Positions 10,447 through 21,526 of a DNA stretch of 64,000 bases are shown here, piece after piece (position 1 is the stretch's first letter; each line of letters begins with the position of its first letter). Under the pieces are notes generated by a model. The model saw only the letters and a program-made list of their open reading frames with translations. It was not told the DNA's origin and ran no database searches. The DNA is from Larix kaempferi. Taxonomy: Eukaryota > Streptophyta > Pinopsida > Pinales > Pinaceae. A program made the position numbers and the translations under genes. Location of the stretch: NCBI GenBank assembly GCA_027924585.1, contig BSBM01000036.1, positions 7,743,001 through 7,807,000 of the forward strand, in the 5' to 3' direction.

Positions 10447-10981
10447 GAAGATCACTCCCATCCCAAAGGGAGGAAGGCTATGGTATCTACATGCTGGTGA
10501 AATCATTCTTAGAACATCTCCACTCACCCATTGGAGAACTCATACTTCCTTGGAAGGATATGGCAATTGGCTTTGTCAGAGAAGGGATACAACGTTAAGC
10601 CTTGGTTGTAGTTCTATATCTCTATTATGTACTGCTCTATTTGCAGTAATACAAATGCTTTCCACCAATATTGTTCATGTGTGCAATGATATTGAGTAGT
10701 TTACCAACTTAATTGTTTACTTAGATCTCTTATTGTATAGATGTCTTTTACTGGTTTCTCTTGTTTCTTGTCTTGACAGGTCTTACAACTTGGATCTGAC
10801 GACCGTGAGATGTGGAGAAACATTCAGGAGAAAGGATTGTGAAGTGAAAGGTAAGACATCTAGTACTTGATCCTTAAGTATATCTAGGAAATGCATTTAG
10901 TAGTATGTTCTATTTGTTCTAAACTCACTTTGAGCTAGGGAGATCCGGCTCGCATTTGCTCGAGTGGATTGTCCGATAACA

Positions 10982-11827
10982 TGATGCTTTTAAACACAGA
11001 GATTGAAATGAAAATATTACTTGCATCACTCCAATGACTCAGAAAATCTCAAGAAAATGACGAGCACTCATACGGACTGAAGATACACACAAACTCTAAA
11101 AATCAATCAGTAACAAGCAACACTAAAGCAAGCAAAGCTCAAAAGTGTATGCAAATGAGGTCTGGAAACCGATCCAATACAATGACCAGATCTGGCAAGG
11201 AGAGGAGGGAATGCAAGGATGAGTGGATGTAGGTGGGGGAGACGAGAGTGTCCACCACTACCAAATATTAGACTTGTCCAAGACAGAACCCAAAACAACT
11301 CCAAATGAAACCAAACACTTCAACACACTAATCAAAAATGGGGTCTCTGACTGGCTCTTGCAGCACAGAGCGAGTTTGCACACAAAACCAAAACTCAAAT
11401 CAGAATTGGATAAGGGATGCTTGTATGTCATTTTTGACAGATCGATGCAGTCTGTGTTTGTACACAGAGCAACCGTTGCAGGTCACTAATGCAGGAAGTG
11501 CGATGATGTCGCAGTCAAACAATGAATGGGTTGTGACGATAGGCCAAAAGACAGAGAACAAAGATCAAAAAATGACACAGTGTCGCTCTAGCTCCACTGC
11601 CCAGCTGCGACGAATGAGATCTATGTTCCAAAATGAACCAATTCTCCAAACAATTATCAATGAAATGGTTTAAAAGTGGTGAGTACAAACTCATAGGAGG
11701 ACTACAAACTCTTCAAATTGAAGATGTGATGGTGAAACAAGGCTTAAAAGGAAAATAAGATTATGGATGGCTTGCAAAAGCAATCAACTGAAAATGGTAT
11801 TCAAATTGACAACTACAAACAATGTCG
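10982..11827 (-). mobile_element. 5' leader of a second element of the A/B/C family (minus strand)
   Basis: This stretch lies between LTR A and the primer site of LTR B and carries no convincing gene. It holds further CG hairpins, for example TGCGA-TGATG-TCGCA near 11500 and GTCGC/GCGAC near 11583-11612. I read it as the untranslated leader of the element whose 5' LTR is copy B; its gag-pol would lie left of element 1, outside the window. Confidence 0.5.
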
Positions 11828-11845
11828 TCCCTAGTATGGTCTCCA
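11828..11845 (-). other. Degenerate primer binding site next to LTR B
   Basis: On the minus strand, four bases after the LTR end, the sequence TGGAGACCATACTAGGGA appears. It is a mutated form of TTGGCGACTCTGCTAGGGA at 14859-14877 and of the site in element 2. Confidence 0.5.
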
Positions 11846-11849
11846 GATT

Positions 11850-12744
11850 TGTTTAACGGACAATCTACCAAGAGCGGACTCAAGGCATGATCTCCCTATC
11901 TCAACGTGAGTCTAGAACAAATAGAACAGAATATAAATCACTCTCCTAGATCTAATTGGATATCAAGGAACTAGATACGTTTACCTTATGAATCGTTGAT
12001 CCTTTTCTCCTTGAATGTTGCTCCAAGCTTGACGATCTTCAGATCTGAGCTGAAAACCTGTCAAGATAACAAGAAAACAAAACAAGTAAAACACATCTAC
12101 ACAATAATAGATCTAAGTAAGCAGTCAAGTAGGCGAACTACACAAGATATCATTAACAAAATGAGATTTTGGTGGAAAGCACTTATATTACTGTATTGAA
12201 AGGGAAGTACATAGGATGAGAAGATTACAACCATTGACTTGACGTAGCAATCCTTATCCGATCAAACCAATGCCAAAGCCTCCCAAGGAAGTGTGAATCT
12301 CCCAATAGATGAGTAGAGATCTCTCCTAAGGTAATTTCACCAGCATGTGGACACTATAGACTTCCTCCTCTTGGTATGGGAGTGAGCTTCACTTATATAG
12401 GAATAAGTGGAAAGGGTAGGTTGAGATATGGTAGGAGAGAGATAGGGGATCCTTCCAAGAGGTTAGGAACCGAGTGCCAGCTCTCCCAAAGGTCAGGGAT
12501 AGGGATCCATGTCATCTATCTTCAAGAATGGGCTCAAAGAAGCTATTTTTGTCCATTAACTGACATCGTCGCAGGCTGCAAGAGGCCAACCTGTGACGTC
12601 ATAGGTTGCATGAGGACAACCTGCAACGACCTCTCAAAACCTAGCATAAATGGGTTTGTATCTCTTTCAGGTTAATGACTTAGCCAAGGAAACTTTAGGG
12701 ATGTTTACACTGAGTCTTATGATCGTAATATTTTAGGTGTAACA
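11850..12744 (-). repeat. 5' LTR copy B, inverted relative to LTR A
   Basis: On the minus strand this 895-bp LTR starts TGTTACACCTAAAA (12744) and ends GTTAAACA (11850). It aligns with copies A and C, including the bZIP palindrome at 12594-12601 and the GGTTCCTAACC-type region before the TATA box. No target duplication matches across it, and a primer binding site follows its 3' end, so it is a 5' LTR and not a solo LTR. Confidence 0.8.
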
Positions 12745-14858
12745 ATAAGCTTTAAATTCCTTTTTAATCCATGATGTCAGAGAATTTCCTAATGATCTAT
12801 TGGAAGAGTTAACTTTCTTCAATGTACTGAGGTACTCCAGTTTAACCAGCTAGATGGAAATCACAGTTTTTAATTTGTTTTTTGTGACACTAGAGGTTTC
12901 TCAATTAAATATCAAGGTGGTTTTTTAGTCCCATATGTGCTAGGTAGGTCTATAAATGCCAACAAAATTGCATTCTACAAGGTCAAAAGACAAATGTGAA
13001 ATCAAGAGTATCTTTAAAGTTTAACCATTCCATTTTGGAATAAACAAAATTTGGGTTAAATCTCTTGAAGCCTATGGTGCATATCTAGACTCATTAGATT
13101 GCCATAGATGACTGCACAAACTGCACAAAACCATATCTGTCATTGTTAGCCCCAATGATCAGAATATTGTATTTTTTTTATTGTCTATTTTGTGACTTAT
13201 ACATGTGCTAGATGGAGTTATTATTGTGATGATGGTGCAATCACTTTAACAACTTATGGGAATTTTCTGAGTGAAATCATGGCAACACCATTTTGATGTA
13301 GATGTTTGGAAGTTGTAATTGTTCTTCAATCAATTGTGTATGTGTACCTCTATGTGTGCCATAAAGTGCCCCCTTAGCTTGAACTAGATTATCATGAGTG
13401 GAGGCAACATCATTGCTTCTTATGCATAGGGCCTTTATATATGTCGTTTACAATGCGTTGATAAGAGCTTCATGACGTTACCTTTGTTCTTGTGCATATG
13501 AATTCTACTTGTTAAGTACATCTCTGTCATTATTCTAAATTTGTAACTCAGGTGGATTGACACAATATTTGGTTTTGTTGTTGATTTAGTGTTTGACAAG
13601 GGAATTTCCAGTACTAGTGTTATAAAGATTCGCCAAGTCTTTATAAGGTTTTATGATTTCGTGAAAGATTCGCCATGATTTTACAAGGTTTTATAATTTA
13701 GTGAAAGATTCGCCAAGAATTTACAAGATTATATAATTTAATGATAGATTCGCCAAAAAATTATACATACATAATATAACATTGCTAAAATAGCCTTCAT
13801 ATTTTCCAGTATATCATGGGGATTCGCCCAATTTTTATACACAAAAATTTATGGGGGTCTTAAAATTTTCCCTAATAGAAAGCAAAGGAGTGCTTATAAT
13901 ATTAAAATGAAAAATAAATCATTGCAACACTCCTTTTATTTCACTTCTTTTTTTCCTTTTTCTTTTGTAATAACAAAATGAAAGCACAACTTTTTCTTTT
14001 TCTAGAAATTAAATGAAAAAAAAAATGAATCTAAATCCTACTAATAAGTTTTTTTTTTAACTGTGCGCAAAGAAAGAAAAAAACTATAACTTATGCAAAC
14101 TTTCTTTTTGTTTTATAAACAAAAGACAAAAGAAGAAAAAGACTCGAAAGAAAAGTTTTTCTTTTACTTTTTCAATGCACACACAAAAAACCAAACAAAA
14201 ATTTCTTTTTACAAACTTCTAAAGAAAAAAAAAAGTTTTCTTTTAAAAAAAGTATAAAGAGTAGATTTTGAGTTTTTATAACTTTGGATCTAAATAGTGT
14301 ATAAAAATAAAAAAGGAACCAGCAAGAGTGGATGAAAAATAACAAAAAAGCTCCACAAAAAATCAACTTGGTCCTAAAAAAAAGAAAAAAAATTGTTCTT
14401 GGGAATAAATCAATTTTTGGATTAACCAACTCAAACTTAACCTCTCACAGTCAATTTCGACAAAGCAGCAACCCACATTCCCAGCTCGAAAAACAAAAGA
14501 CTAAAAAAAATAGGGAAAATTTTATGGATGCGGTCTATGCACTAGAAGGTCGCAGTGGACGCGACTGTCTAGTGTTCAGGTCGTGTCCCTGGGCAAAAAC
14601 AATTTTTTTCAAGAAAACAGCGGACATTCCAGGCCCGAAACGTGCATGTGTTCACAACAGCCCATGTAGATGCATGGGAAAAATGAAAAAAATGAAAAAT
14701 CACGACCTAGACAAACAAACTTCCTTTCTATAAGGGTTCTAAAATGAGTAGTTACTAGGTTAACATACGATATCCTAAAAAACATATTCATTCAAACCAA
14801 AAAAAACAAATAGAAAACACAAAAACTCAAAACCTTAACAACCCAAAATAGAGACAGC
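12745..14858. other. AT-rich non-coding DNA, probably leader of element 5
   Basis: About 2.1 kb with long A and T runs, especially 13900-14400, and no supported gene. If the primer binding site at 14859-14877 is correct, this is the 5' untranslated leader of a minus-strand LTR element (element 5), later interrupted at its left by LTR B. Confidence 0.4.
13625..13765. repeat. 40-bp tandem repeat with GATTCGCC core
   Basis: GATTCGCC recurs at 13627, 13667, 13707 and 13747, exactly 40 bp apart, with AT-rich sequence between (GTGAAA...TTTACAAGGTTTTATAATTT). A looser copy stands at 13821. Confidence 0.8.
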
Positions 14859-14877
14859 TCCCTAGCAGAGTCGCCAA
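14859..14877 (-). other. Primer binding site of element 5
   Basis: The minus strand reads TTGGCGACTCTGCTAGGGA three bases after an LTR end (CCTTGAAACA). This is a common primer site form in plant Ty3/gypsy Tat-type elements and resembles the site of element 2 at 38195-38210. Confidence 0.7.
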
Positions 14878-14880
14878 TTT

Positions 14881-15146
14881 TGTTTCAAGGAATTAGTCCC
14901 TAGTAACCTTTTGGGATAATTTACTATAGATTGGTTTCCATAAACAATTCACAAAATTCCTACAAGAAAATGAAATACAAATCAATTTACAGATTCAATA
15001 TAAAATTGGAAAAAACCAAAGAAAGGGTTTCTACCTCAGGTCCAACGTTTGTAGAAGATCCTTCTCTTCAACTTTGCTCCAAATATGTCTTTGACCAATA
15101 TGCAATAACAAGTAGGGATAAAGATACAAATATACTACTGCAAGTA
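14881..15146 (-). repeat. 3' edge (R/U5) of the element 5 LTR, cut by element 3
   Basis: The sequence runs from the LTR end TGTTTCAAGG (plus orientation) to the insertion point of element 3 at 15147. The other half should resume at 41891. AAGTA at 15142-15146 and AATTA at 41891-41895 form a target duplication with one mismatch. Confidence 0.6.
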
Positions 15147-17157
15147 TGTAACGTCCATTGTTAGGAATTTTATTAAAATGGCAATTTTTCACTTTTTCCC
15201 CTAGTTAGACCTTTGACTAGTTTTGAGCTCTAGGTCCCCAAATTGCTCAAATTGCTCCCAAATATTCTGAGAAGGTATATGGATGATGTTAGAACTTAAA
15301 TATGTGTTTTAGGGATGCTTTTGGACCTTTAAAATACTTCTTCAAATCCTCTTTCAATTCTGGCCAATGTAGGGAATTTTACTAGTAATTTTCCTTTGAC
15401 TAGTATTGGTCTCTAGGTCTCAAATTGACTCCAAATACCTTCAAATATTCAAGGAAAGTGTATGAATGATATTATAAATTGAATATTATGTTCAAGGATT
15501 ATATATGGCCACCAAAAAACCTCTGAAAACTCTCTTAAGATTCTGTACCAAGTATGCAATTTTACTGGTAATTTGGGGTTCAAATCCCCCTAGGATAAGT
15601 ACTGAAAATGGCTTCCCAAATGCCTCCAAACCCACTCCAATTTCTGAAAAGAGGTAGGGAATGTATTAATTATGGTATTAAGGTCTCATTTGCACCATTA
15701 ATTTATTATTATATATGTTCCAACCCTCTCCCATTCAGTTGCAAAAATCACCCATTCGACCCTTGGGGAAATGACACTATTTCTTTTCCCAATGCAATTA
15801 AACTAAGTAAAAATACTTCAAATGCTCACGTACAGTACATGAAAATTGTAAAATACATCCATGGAAGTATATTAATCACAAATGTATCATAGAATCATCC
15901 ATTCATTCGAAATCATCAGCAGTACATTGGTTCACAACAAGGTAGTGGGGAAATGGCACTGTTCTTTCATTAAAAAAGAGATTTACACATTTCTACTTGG
16001 AATTTCGACCTGAAACTTTTTGGATATGAATAAAAGAGTATTTAAGTTATATTAAAAAATAAATGGGTCATTACAATCTCCCCCAAAGAGTACAATAGCT
16101 CACCAAAAACGCCCTCCCTCAAGGATCAAGAATATGCCATCAAAACGGGAAATGGTTGAAGGAGTGAGCTGCAATAGAAGAAAACATGAGCTGCCCTGTA
16201 GGTTACACCTATAAATAAATACTCCATTAAATCCCCAAATTAAAGTTCTGAATGGCCTTTCCAATTACCAACTTGGATGGGAATCTTTCACCCTCGAAAT
16301 TGGCTAAGGCAAGAAACTAGTCATCCACTAGCTCTCCCTCTTCACAAATGCAATTGCAAATTCTACAAATGATCAAAATCTGGTTTAATTATTTTTTATT
16401 GACATTTATAAACTTCTAATGTCCTATATGGGTCGAATTCCTTCCAAGAGACTCATGCCAAATCAAGTTGGGAAGAGATTCCAAAGAACGCCACTTGTAC
16501 AACAATTCCTAGTCTCCCACTTCCACCAAATCATATGTGGAAGCATCTTAGCTTCCCTAACACCCTTGAGCGTCCTTTTGGAGTCTATTTTTAGCCCTGA
16601 CATGTCATATATGTCATATGTCATCCTTCGGGTCTAATTTGTGTCATAGGTGTCATAGCATCTTCATCATTGTTGTCATAGAGCTAGGGAATCTGGCCCA
16701 AGTGTCTCACTAGCTCCAAATTGCCTCTTCCTCTTCCATGGGAGTTACTCTTCCTCTATATTTTGACCTCATTGACTCATGCCAAGTATTATTGATCTTA
16801 TAACTCATCCCAAGAACATTAGGCTTCCCATGGATTTGAAATTGCAAGAAGAGGATGCCATGTGGCACATAAATTCTAGCTTGTGTGGGTCCCACTTCCT
16901 CCATGTGTCTTCATGATCAAATGCCACTTTTATTTTTACTTGTATATATTTATTCATATCCTTTATTAAATATTTATTCCATACTAATGTTCCAACATCA
17001 TTTATTATCCCCATTATTTCAAATCCCAAAGCTTCCACCCCAAACCTAGGAAACTAGTAATTTTCCTCCTTGGCAATTATTTGACCCTTAACATCAATTT
17101 GACAAACTCTAATGAATATGGCCATTGTGACCAAATGCCAAATTTGGGACATGAAAA
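15147..17157 (-). repeat. 3' LTR of element 3
   Basis: 2011 bp. On the minus strand it starts TTTTCATGTCCC (TGTTCATGTCCC in element 4) and ends GACGTTACA. It aligns with 19731-21526 plus 41668-41890 over its full length, and more distantly with both LTRs of element 4. Short open stretches inside show no conserved motif and are not called as genes. Confidence 0.88.
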
Positions 17158-19664
17158 ATCCTCCCTTCCCAATATTTCTTGTCCTCAAGCAATTTCAAAC
17201 ATGGGTGTTTAAGAACATGCTTTCTGTATAATTCTCTGAAGTTGCCATTGAATTTCCCAACCTTGAGTCTTTGATTTTCCATGAAGATTTTAGAGAGGAA
17301 CCACCATGCTTGATGTTGCATTAATCTGATAAAAATCACTTTATTAAGTGGGAAATCCATCTCCCATACTTCTTGTTTCCCCAAAAAAATTGAAACCAAT
17401 GAGATAAAAATTATTCCAGGGTCCCATTTTTGTATTCTTGTATGCATTCTTCCAAACATCATGAGTACCAAATATATATCATCAAATTACATAACATAAT
17501 GAAAATGTACATCAAGGATATGCTTCATCAAAGAGTCATGAAAGTGCTTATACCTCCAAGCAAGTAGACCACCATTTTCCAAGTGCATACAAGCTTCAAG
17601 TGACCAATCAAATATGCTCCAATGACATAGGTGAGGATCCCATGTCCTATAATGCTTCTCCAAAAGGATGTGATATGCATCAAAATATTCAGCCATGTAA
17701 TATTTCATCCAAGAAGTGAATGAAGAATCTCCACTAAAATCTTAACCAAATAATGAGCATAAAAAACAAGGAGGCTTCAAAGGACTCAAATAAGTCTCAC
17801 CCATACATCCATGAATGTGAGAATCATAAAGATTTAACAAAGCATGTGGCTGCCAAAAAAAATGTTCTCCCATCATAAATCTATTCACCCAAGTGTTGGA
17901 TGAAGTTCCTCTAACATCAAATGAACCAAGTGTTGAGCAAGAAAAACCATGAGTCTTCAAGTGACTCAAATGCATATCATTGGTGCATCCATGTAGATGT
18001 GCATCATCATAAAGTGACAAATGGTTTTGCTGCAAATGTGAATAAGAATGTGCTCCAACCATGTCGTCATAAAAAGTAAATCTAGGTGTTCCATACTCCT
18101 CATGTGGCACCATAAAAAAGAACCCTTTCACCCATTCTTCATTGAGACTAATGTTGCAAAACTTAGAATTGTAGGATGCAGTAGAATTAACTAACTCACC
18201 CAAATGATCAAAAAGTGCAGAAGTTTCATCATGGGAAGGATCCATATGGGTAGTATCATGCAGCTCCTTCAAAAGTGTGAAACCTTTTTCATAGATTGGT
18301 TCCAATGTAGAGGAATCATGCTCTTCTTTAAAAATTGCATAACCTTCATCAAGAGACAATTCAAGTTCATCTTCCACCACATCAAGTGTTTGGATATCTT
18401 CAAGATCATATTCAAACACATTAAGCACAGTCAAATTCCCACATTTCTCATGATCCACCATGTCATGAGGTTCCTCCAAACAATCTACCATTTGATAATC
18501 TAAAACATAGGAGGAAAAACAAGTATCTTGCAACTTTTCAAGAAGTTGCTCATTTTGAATTGTGAGCTTATGAATATCCTCATTATTCTTCAAGTATGCA
18601 TCATGTAAAAATTCATTAAGCTCAAACAAATGGTTTCTATCAAAAATCAAAGACATGAAATTACCTTTGATGTGGCAGAATGCTCTTTGAATCTTCTCCA
18701 TGTCTTCAAGGAAGGATGTTTCCTCCAATGAAGTAGCTCTCCAACAAGAATTTTACACCAATGCTTGAGTGTCATGGAGAATGCTGAGGGACTCTTGGAT
18801 CTTCTTTTCATTCATCTTTACGGACCCTTCAAGAAAATGAGGCTCTTGCAAATGAACCTCCTCGTCTTCTTCATTTTTGCTTGGACCAACTTTATGAAAC
18901 TCAAGTGGTGATGGGGAAGTTGATCTTCGTTCTTCTTCAACTGATACAAGGTCTTCATTATCATTCTTAATGGAACTTGGGCTCGCAGAAACACTTTCAA
19001 AAGTGATCTGTATGTCACCAACATAGAGGTGTGAGCACCCATCAGTAGGTACTCCTTCATAGTTTAAGCATCCATCAGTAGATGCTCTTTGGTTCATGTC
19101 TAAGCTAGAAGGTGTCTCAAAATTATCTTCCATATTTTCAATAGAATATTCTTCATGCTCTTGTGTTGTCTCTTCATTTTTCTCCTTCAAGCAAGATGAT
19201 GCATTTTTCCCCTTGTTTTCCTTAGGATCAATATCTTTGGAATCTCTTTTTGATGAATTCCCAAAAGCTCTCCTCAAATGGGACATTATTTCATGCACAC
19301 ATATATGATACTCACTCCAAGGTTATTTACAAGAAGGGCATAAACCTTTCTTTACTAACTCCACATCTTTATGTTTGGGCCTATTTGCAAAAATATGTTC
19401 AGTATAGTACTCAAAATACATGGCATTTTGTGTATTTTTGCTCAAAGCAAGATATTCTTGATATGATTGATATTGTTGGGGCAAGGTTTTATATTTTTCT
19501 CTCCATATTTGTAAATCATTTATAGCATTATCCTTTGGTGGTGTGACATCCTCATATTTATCACACATAGGGTCATAATCATAATCTTCATTCCTCTTGA
19601 AATTGTAAGAAGTGTTGCATGATGGCACCTCTTCCTCATACCATTCATCATAATAGTAAGACAT
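17109..19664 (-). pseudogene. Single long ORF of element 3, unknown protein (about 850 codons)
   Basis: From the ATG at 19664 to the stop at 17109 one minus-strand frame runs with only four interruptions, all TAA (19323, 18753, 17742, 17487). The same protein is coded by element 4, where these positions are sense codons. The N-terminal 113 residues are Tyr/Glu-rich and end in a CPSCK motif. The middle is acidic with coiled-coil character (NEKKIQESLSILHD, IHKLTIQNEQLLEKL). The C-terminal half contains loosely repeated blocks of about 65-70 residues with DDTHxHGC, LSHLK and TSW(M/V)K motifs. No retroelement domain is seen. The frame starts about 55 bp after the primer site and runs through the PPT into the LTR. 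The function is unknown; a divergent gag is one option. Confidence 0.7.
17158..17170 (-). other. Polypurine tract of element 3
   Basis: The minus strand reads GGGAAGGGAGGAT directly before the LTR start; element 4 has GGAAAGGGAGGAT at the same place. Confidence 0.75.
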
Positions 19665-19717
19665 GGCTACAACTTATTCTTCAATGTAAGATATTAACTC
19701 ACAGGTGCAAGGACCAT

Positions 19718-19729
19718 GCTCTGATACCA
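19718..19729 (-). other. Primer binding site of element 3 (initiator tRNA-Met)
   Basis: TGGTATCAGAGC on the minus strand, one base after the 5' LTR end. It is the classic plant initiator-Met primer site and is identical in element 4. Confidence 0.9.
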
Positions 19730-19730
19730 T

Positions 19731-21526
19731 TGTAATGTCTCTTGTTGGGAATTTTATTAAAATGGCAATTTTTCACTTTTTTCCCTAGTTAGACCTTTGA
19801 CTAGTTTTGAGCTCTAGGTCCCCAAATTGCTCCAATTGCTCCCAAATCTTCTGAGAAGGTATATGGATGATATTAGAAAATAAATATGTGTTTCAGGGAT
19901 GCTTTTGTATCTTTAAAATACTTCTTCAAATCCTCTTTCAATTCTGTCCAATGTAGGGAATTTTACTAGTAATTTCCCTTTGACTAGTATTGGTCTCTAG
20001 GTCTCAAATTGACTCCAAATGCCTTCAAATATTCAAGGAAGGTGTATGAATTATATTAGGACTTGAATATTATGTTCAGGGATTATATATGGCCACCAAA
20101 AGACCTCTGCAAACTCTCTTAATATTATGTACCAAGTATGCAATTTTACTAGTAATTTGGGGTTCAAATCCCCCTGGGATAAGTACTGAAAATGGCTTCC
20201 CAAATGCCTCCAAACCAACTCAAATTTCTGAAGAGGTAGAGAATGTATTAATTATGTTATTAAGGTCTCGTTTGAACCATTAATTGATTATTATTTCTGT
20301 TCCAAACCTCTCCCATTTAGCTGCAAAAATCACCCATTCAACCCTTAGGGAAATGACACTATTTCTTCTCCCAATGCAATTAAACTGAGTAAAAATACTT
20401 CAAATTCTCAAGTACAGTACATGAAACTTGTAAAATACATCCATGGAATTATATTAATCACAAATGTATCAAATAATCATCCATTCATTCTAAATCGTCA
20501 GCAGTACATTGTTCACAACAAGGTAGTGGGGAAATGGCATTGTTCTTTCATTAAAAATGAGATTTACACATTTCTACTTGGAATTTCGACTTGAAAATTT
20601 TTGGAGATGAAGAACAGAGTATTTAATTCATATTATAAAATAAATGGGGTATTAGAATCTCCCCCAAATAGTACAATATCTCACCAAAAATGTCCTCCCT
20701 CAAGGATCAAGAATATGCCATCAAAACTAGAAATGGTTGAAGGAGTGAGCTGCAATAGAAGAAACCATGATCTGACCTATAGCTTACACCTGCAAATAAA
20801 GACTCCATTAAATCTCCAAATTAAAGGTCTGAATGGCTTTTCCAATTACCAACTTGGATGGGAATCTTTCACCCTCGAAATTGGCTAAGGCAAGAAACTA
20901 GCCATCCACGAGCTCTCCCTCTTTGTAAATGCAATTGCAAATTCTACAAATGATAAAAAGATGGTTTCATTATTTTTATTGACATTTATAAAATTCTCAT
21001 TTCCTCTATGAGTCGAATTCCTTCCTAGAGAATCATGCCAACTCAAGTTGGGAAGAGATTCCAAAGAACGCCACTTGTACAACAATTCCTAGTCTCCCCT
21101 TCCACCAAATCACATGTGGAAGCATCTTAGCTGCCATAAAACCCTTGAGAACCCTCTTGGAGTCTATTTTTAGCCCTGACATGTCATATATGTCATATTT
21201 CATCCTTCAGGTCTGACTTGTGTCATAGGTTTCATAGCATCTTCATCATTGTTGTCATAGAGCTAGGGAATCTAGCCCAAGTGTCTCACTAGCTCCAAAT
21301 TGCCTCTTCCTCTTCAATGGGAGTTACTCTTCCTCTATATTTTGACCTCATTGACTCATTCCAAGTATTATTGACCTTATAAATCATCCCAAGAACATTA
21401 GGCTTCCCATGGATTCGAAATTGCAAGAAGAGGATGTCATGTGGCACATAAATTCTAGCTTGTGTGGGTCCCACTTCCTCCATGTGTCTTCATGATCAAA
21501 TGCCACTTTGATTTTCACTTGTATAT
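19731..21526 (-). repeat. 5' LTR of element 3, part 1 (interrupted)
   Basis: Aligns with 15147-16942 of the 3' LTR. It breaks off after CACTTGTATAT, where the LINE poly-A tail begins, and resumes at 41668. Confidence 0.88.

Larger units (their letters stand above)
1..10981 (+). mobile_element. Element 1: Tat-lineage Ty3/gypsy LTR retrotransposon, 5' part outside window
   Basis: Domains run in the order gag, PR, RT, RNase H, INT, archaeal-type RNase H, all on the plus strand. An antisense PMD-like gene, a long spacer, a polypurine tract and a 3' LTR ending at 10981 follow. The order RT-RNase H-INT defines Ty3/gypsy; the extra archaeal-type RNase H and the protease motif DEGAS suggest the Tat (non-chromovirus) lineage. 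No chromodomain is seen at the INT end. Stops and frameshifts occur in almost every domain, so this copy is dead. The 5' LTR and the gag start lie left of the window. Confidence 0.9.
10082..10981 (+). repeat. 3' LTR of element 1 (LTR copy A)
   Basis: The 900-bp copy starts TTTTACACC (TGTTACACC with G to T) and ends GATAACA. It aligns through most of its length with copy B (11850-12744, inverted) and copy C (51060-52152). A TATA box and a bZIP-type palindrome lie inside. Its position right after a PPT shows that it is a 3' LTR. Confidence 0.85.

Noticed and set aside
10082-12744. Large inverted repeat resembling a foldback DNA transposon
   Set aside because: The arms are complete LTRs with a PPT before one and a primer site after the other, and a third copy occurs alone with a 5-bp target duplication. 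LTR biology explains it.
19718-19729. TGGTATCAGAGC as part of a tRNA gene
   Set aside because: Only the primer-complement segment is present, directly next to an LTR; no cloverleaf surrounds it.
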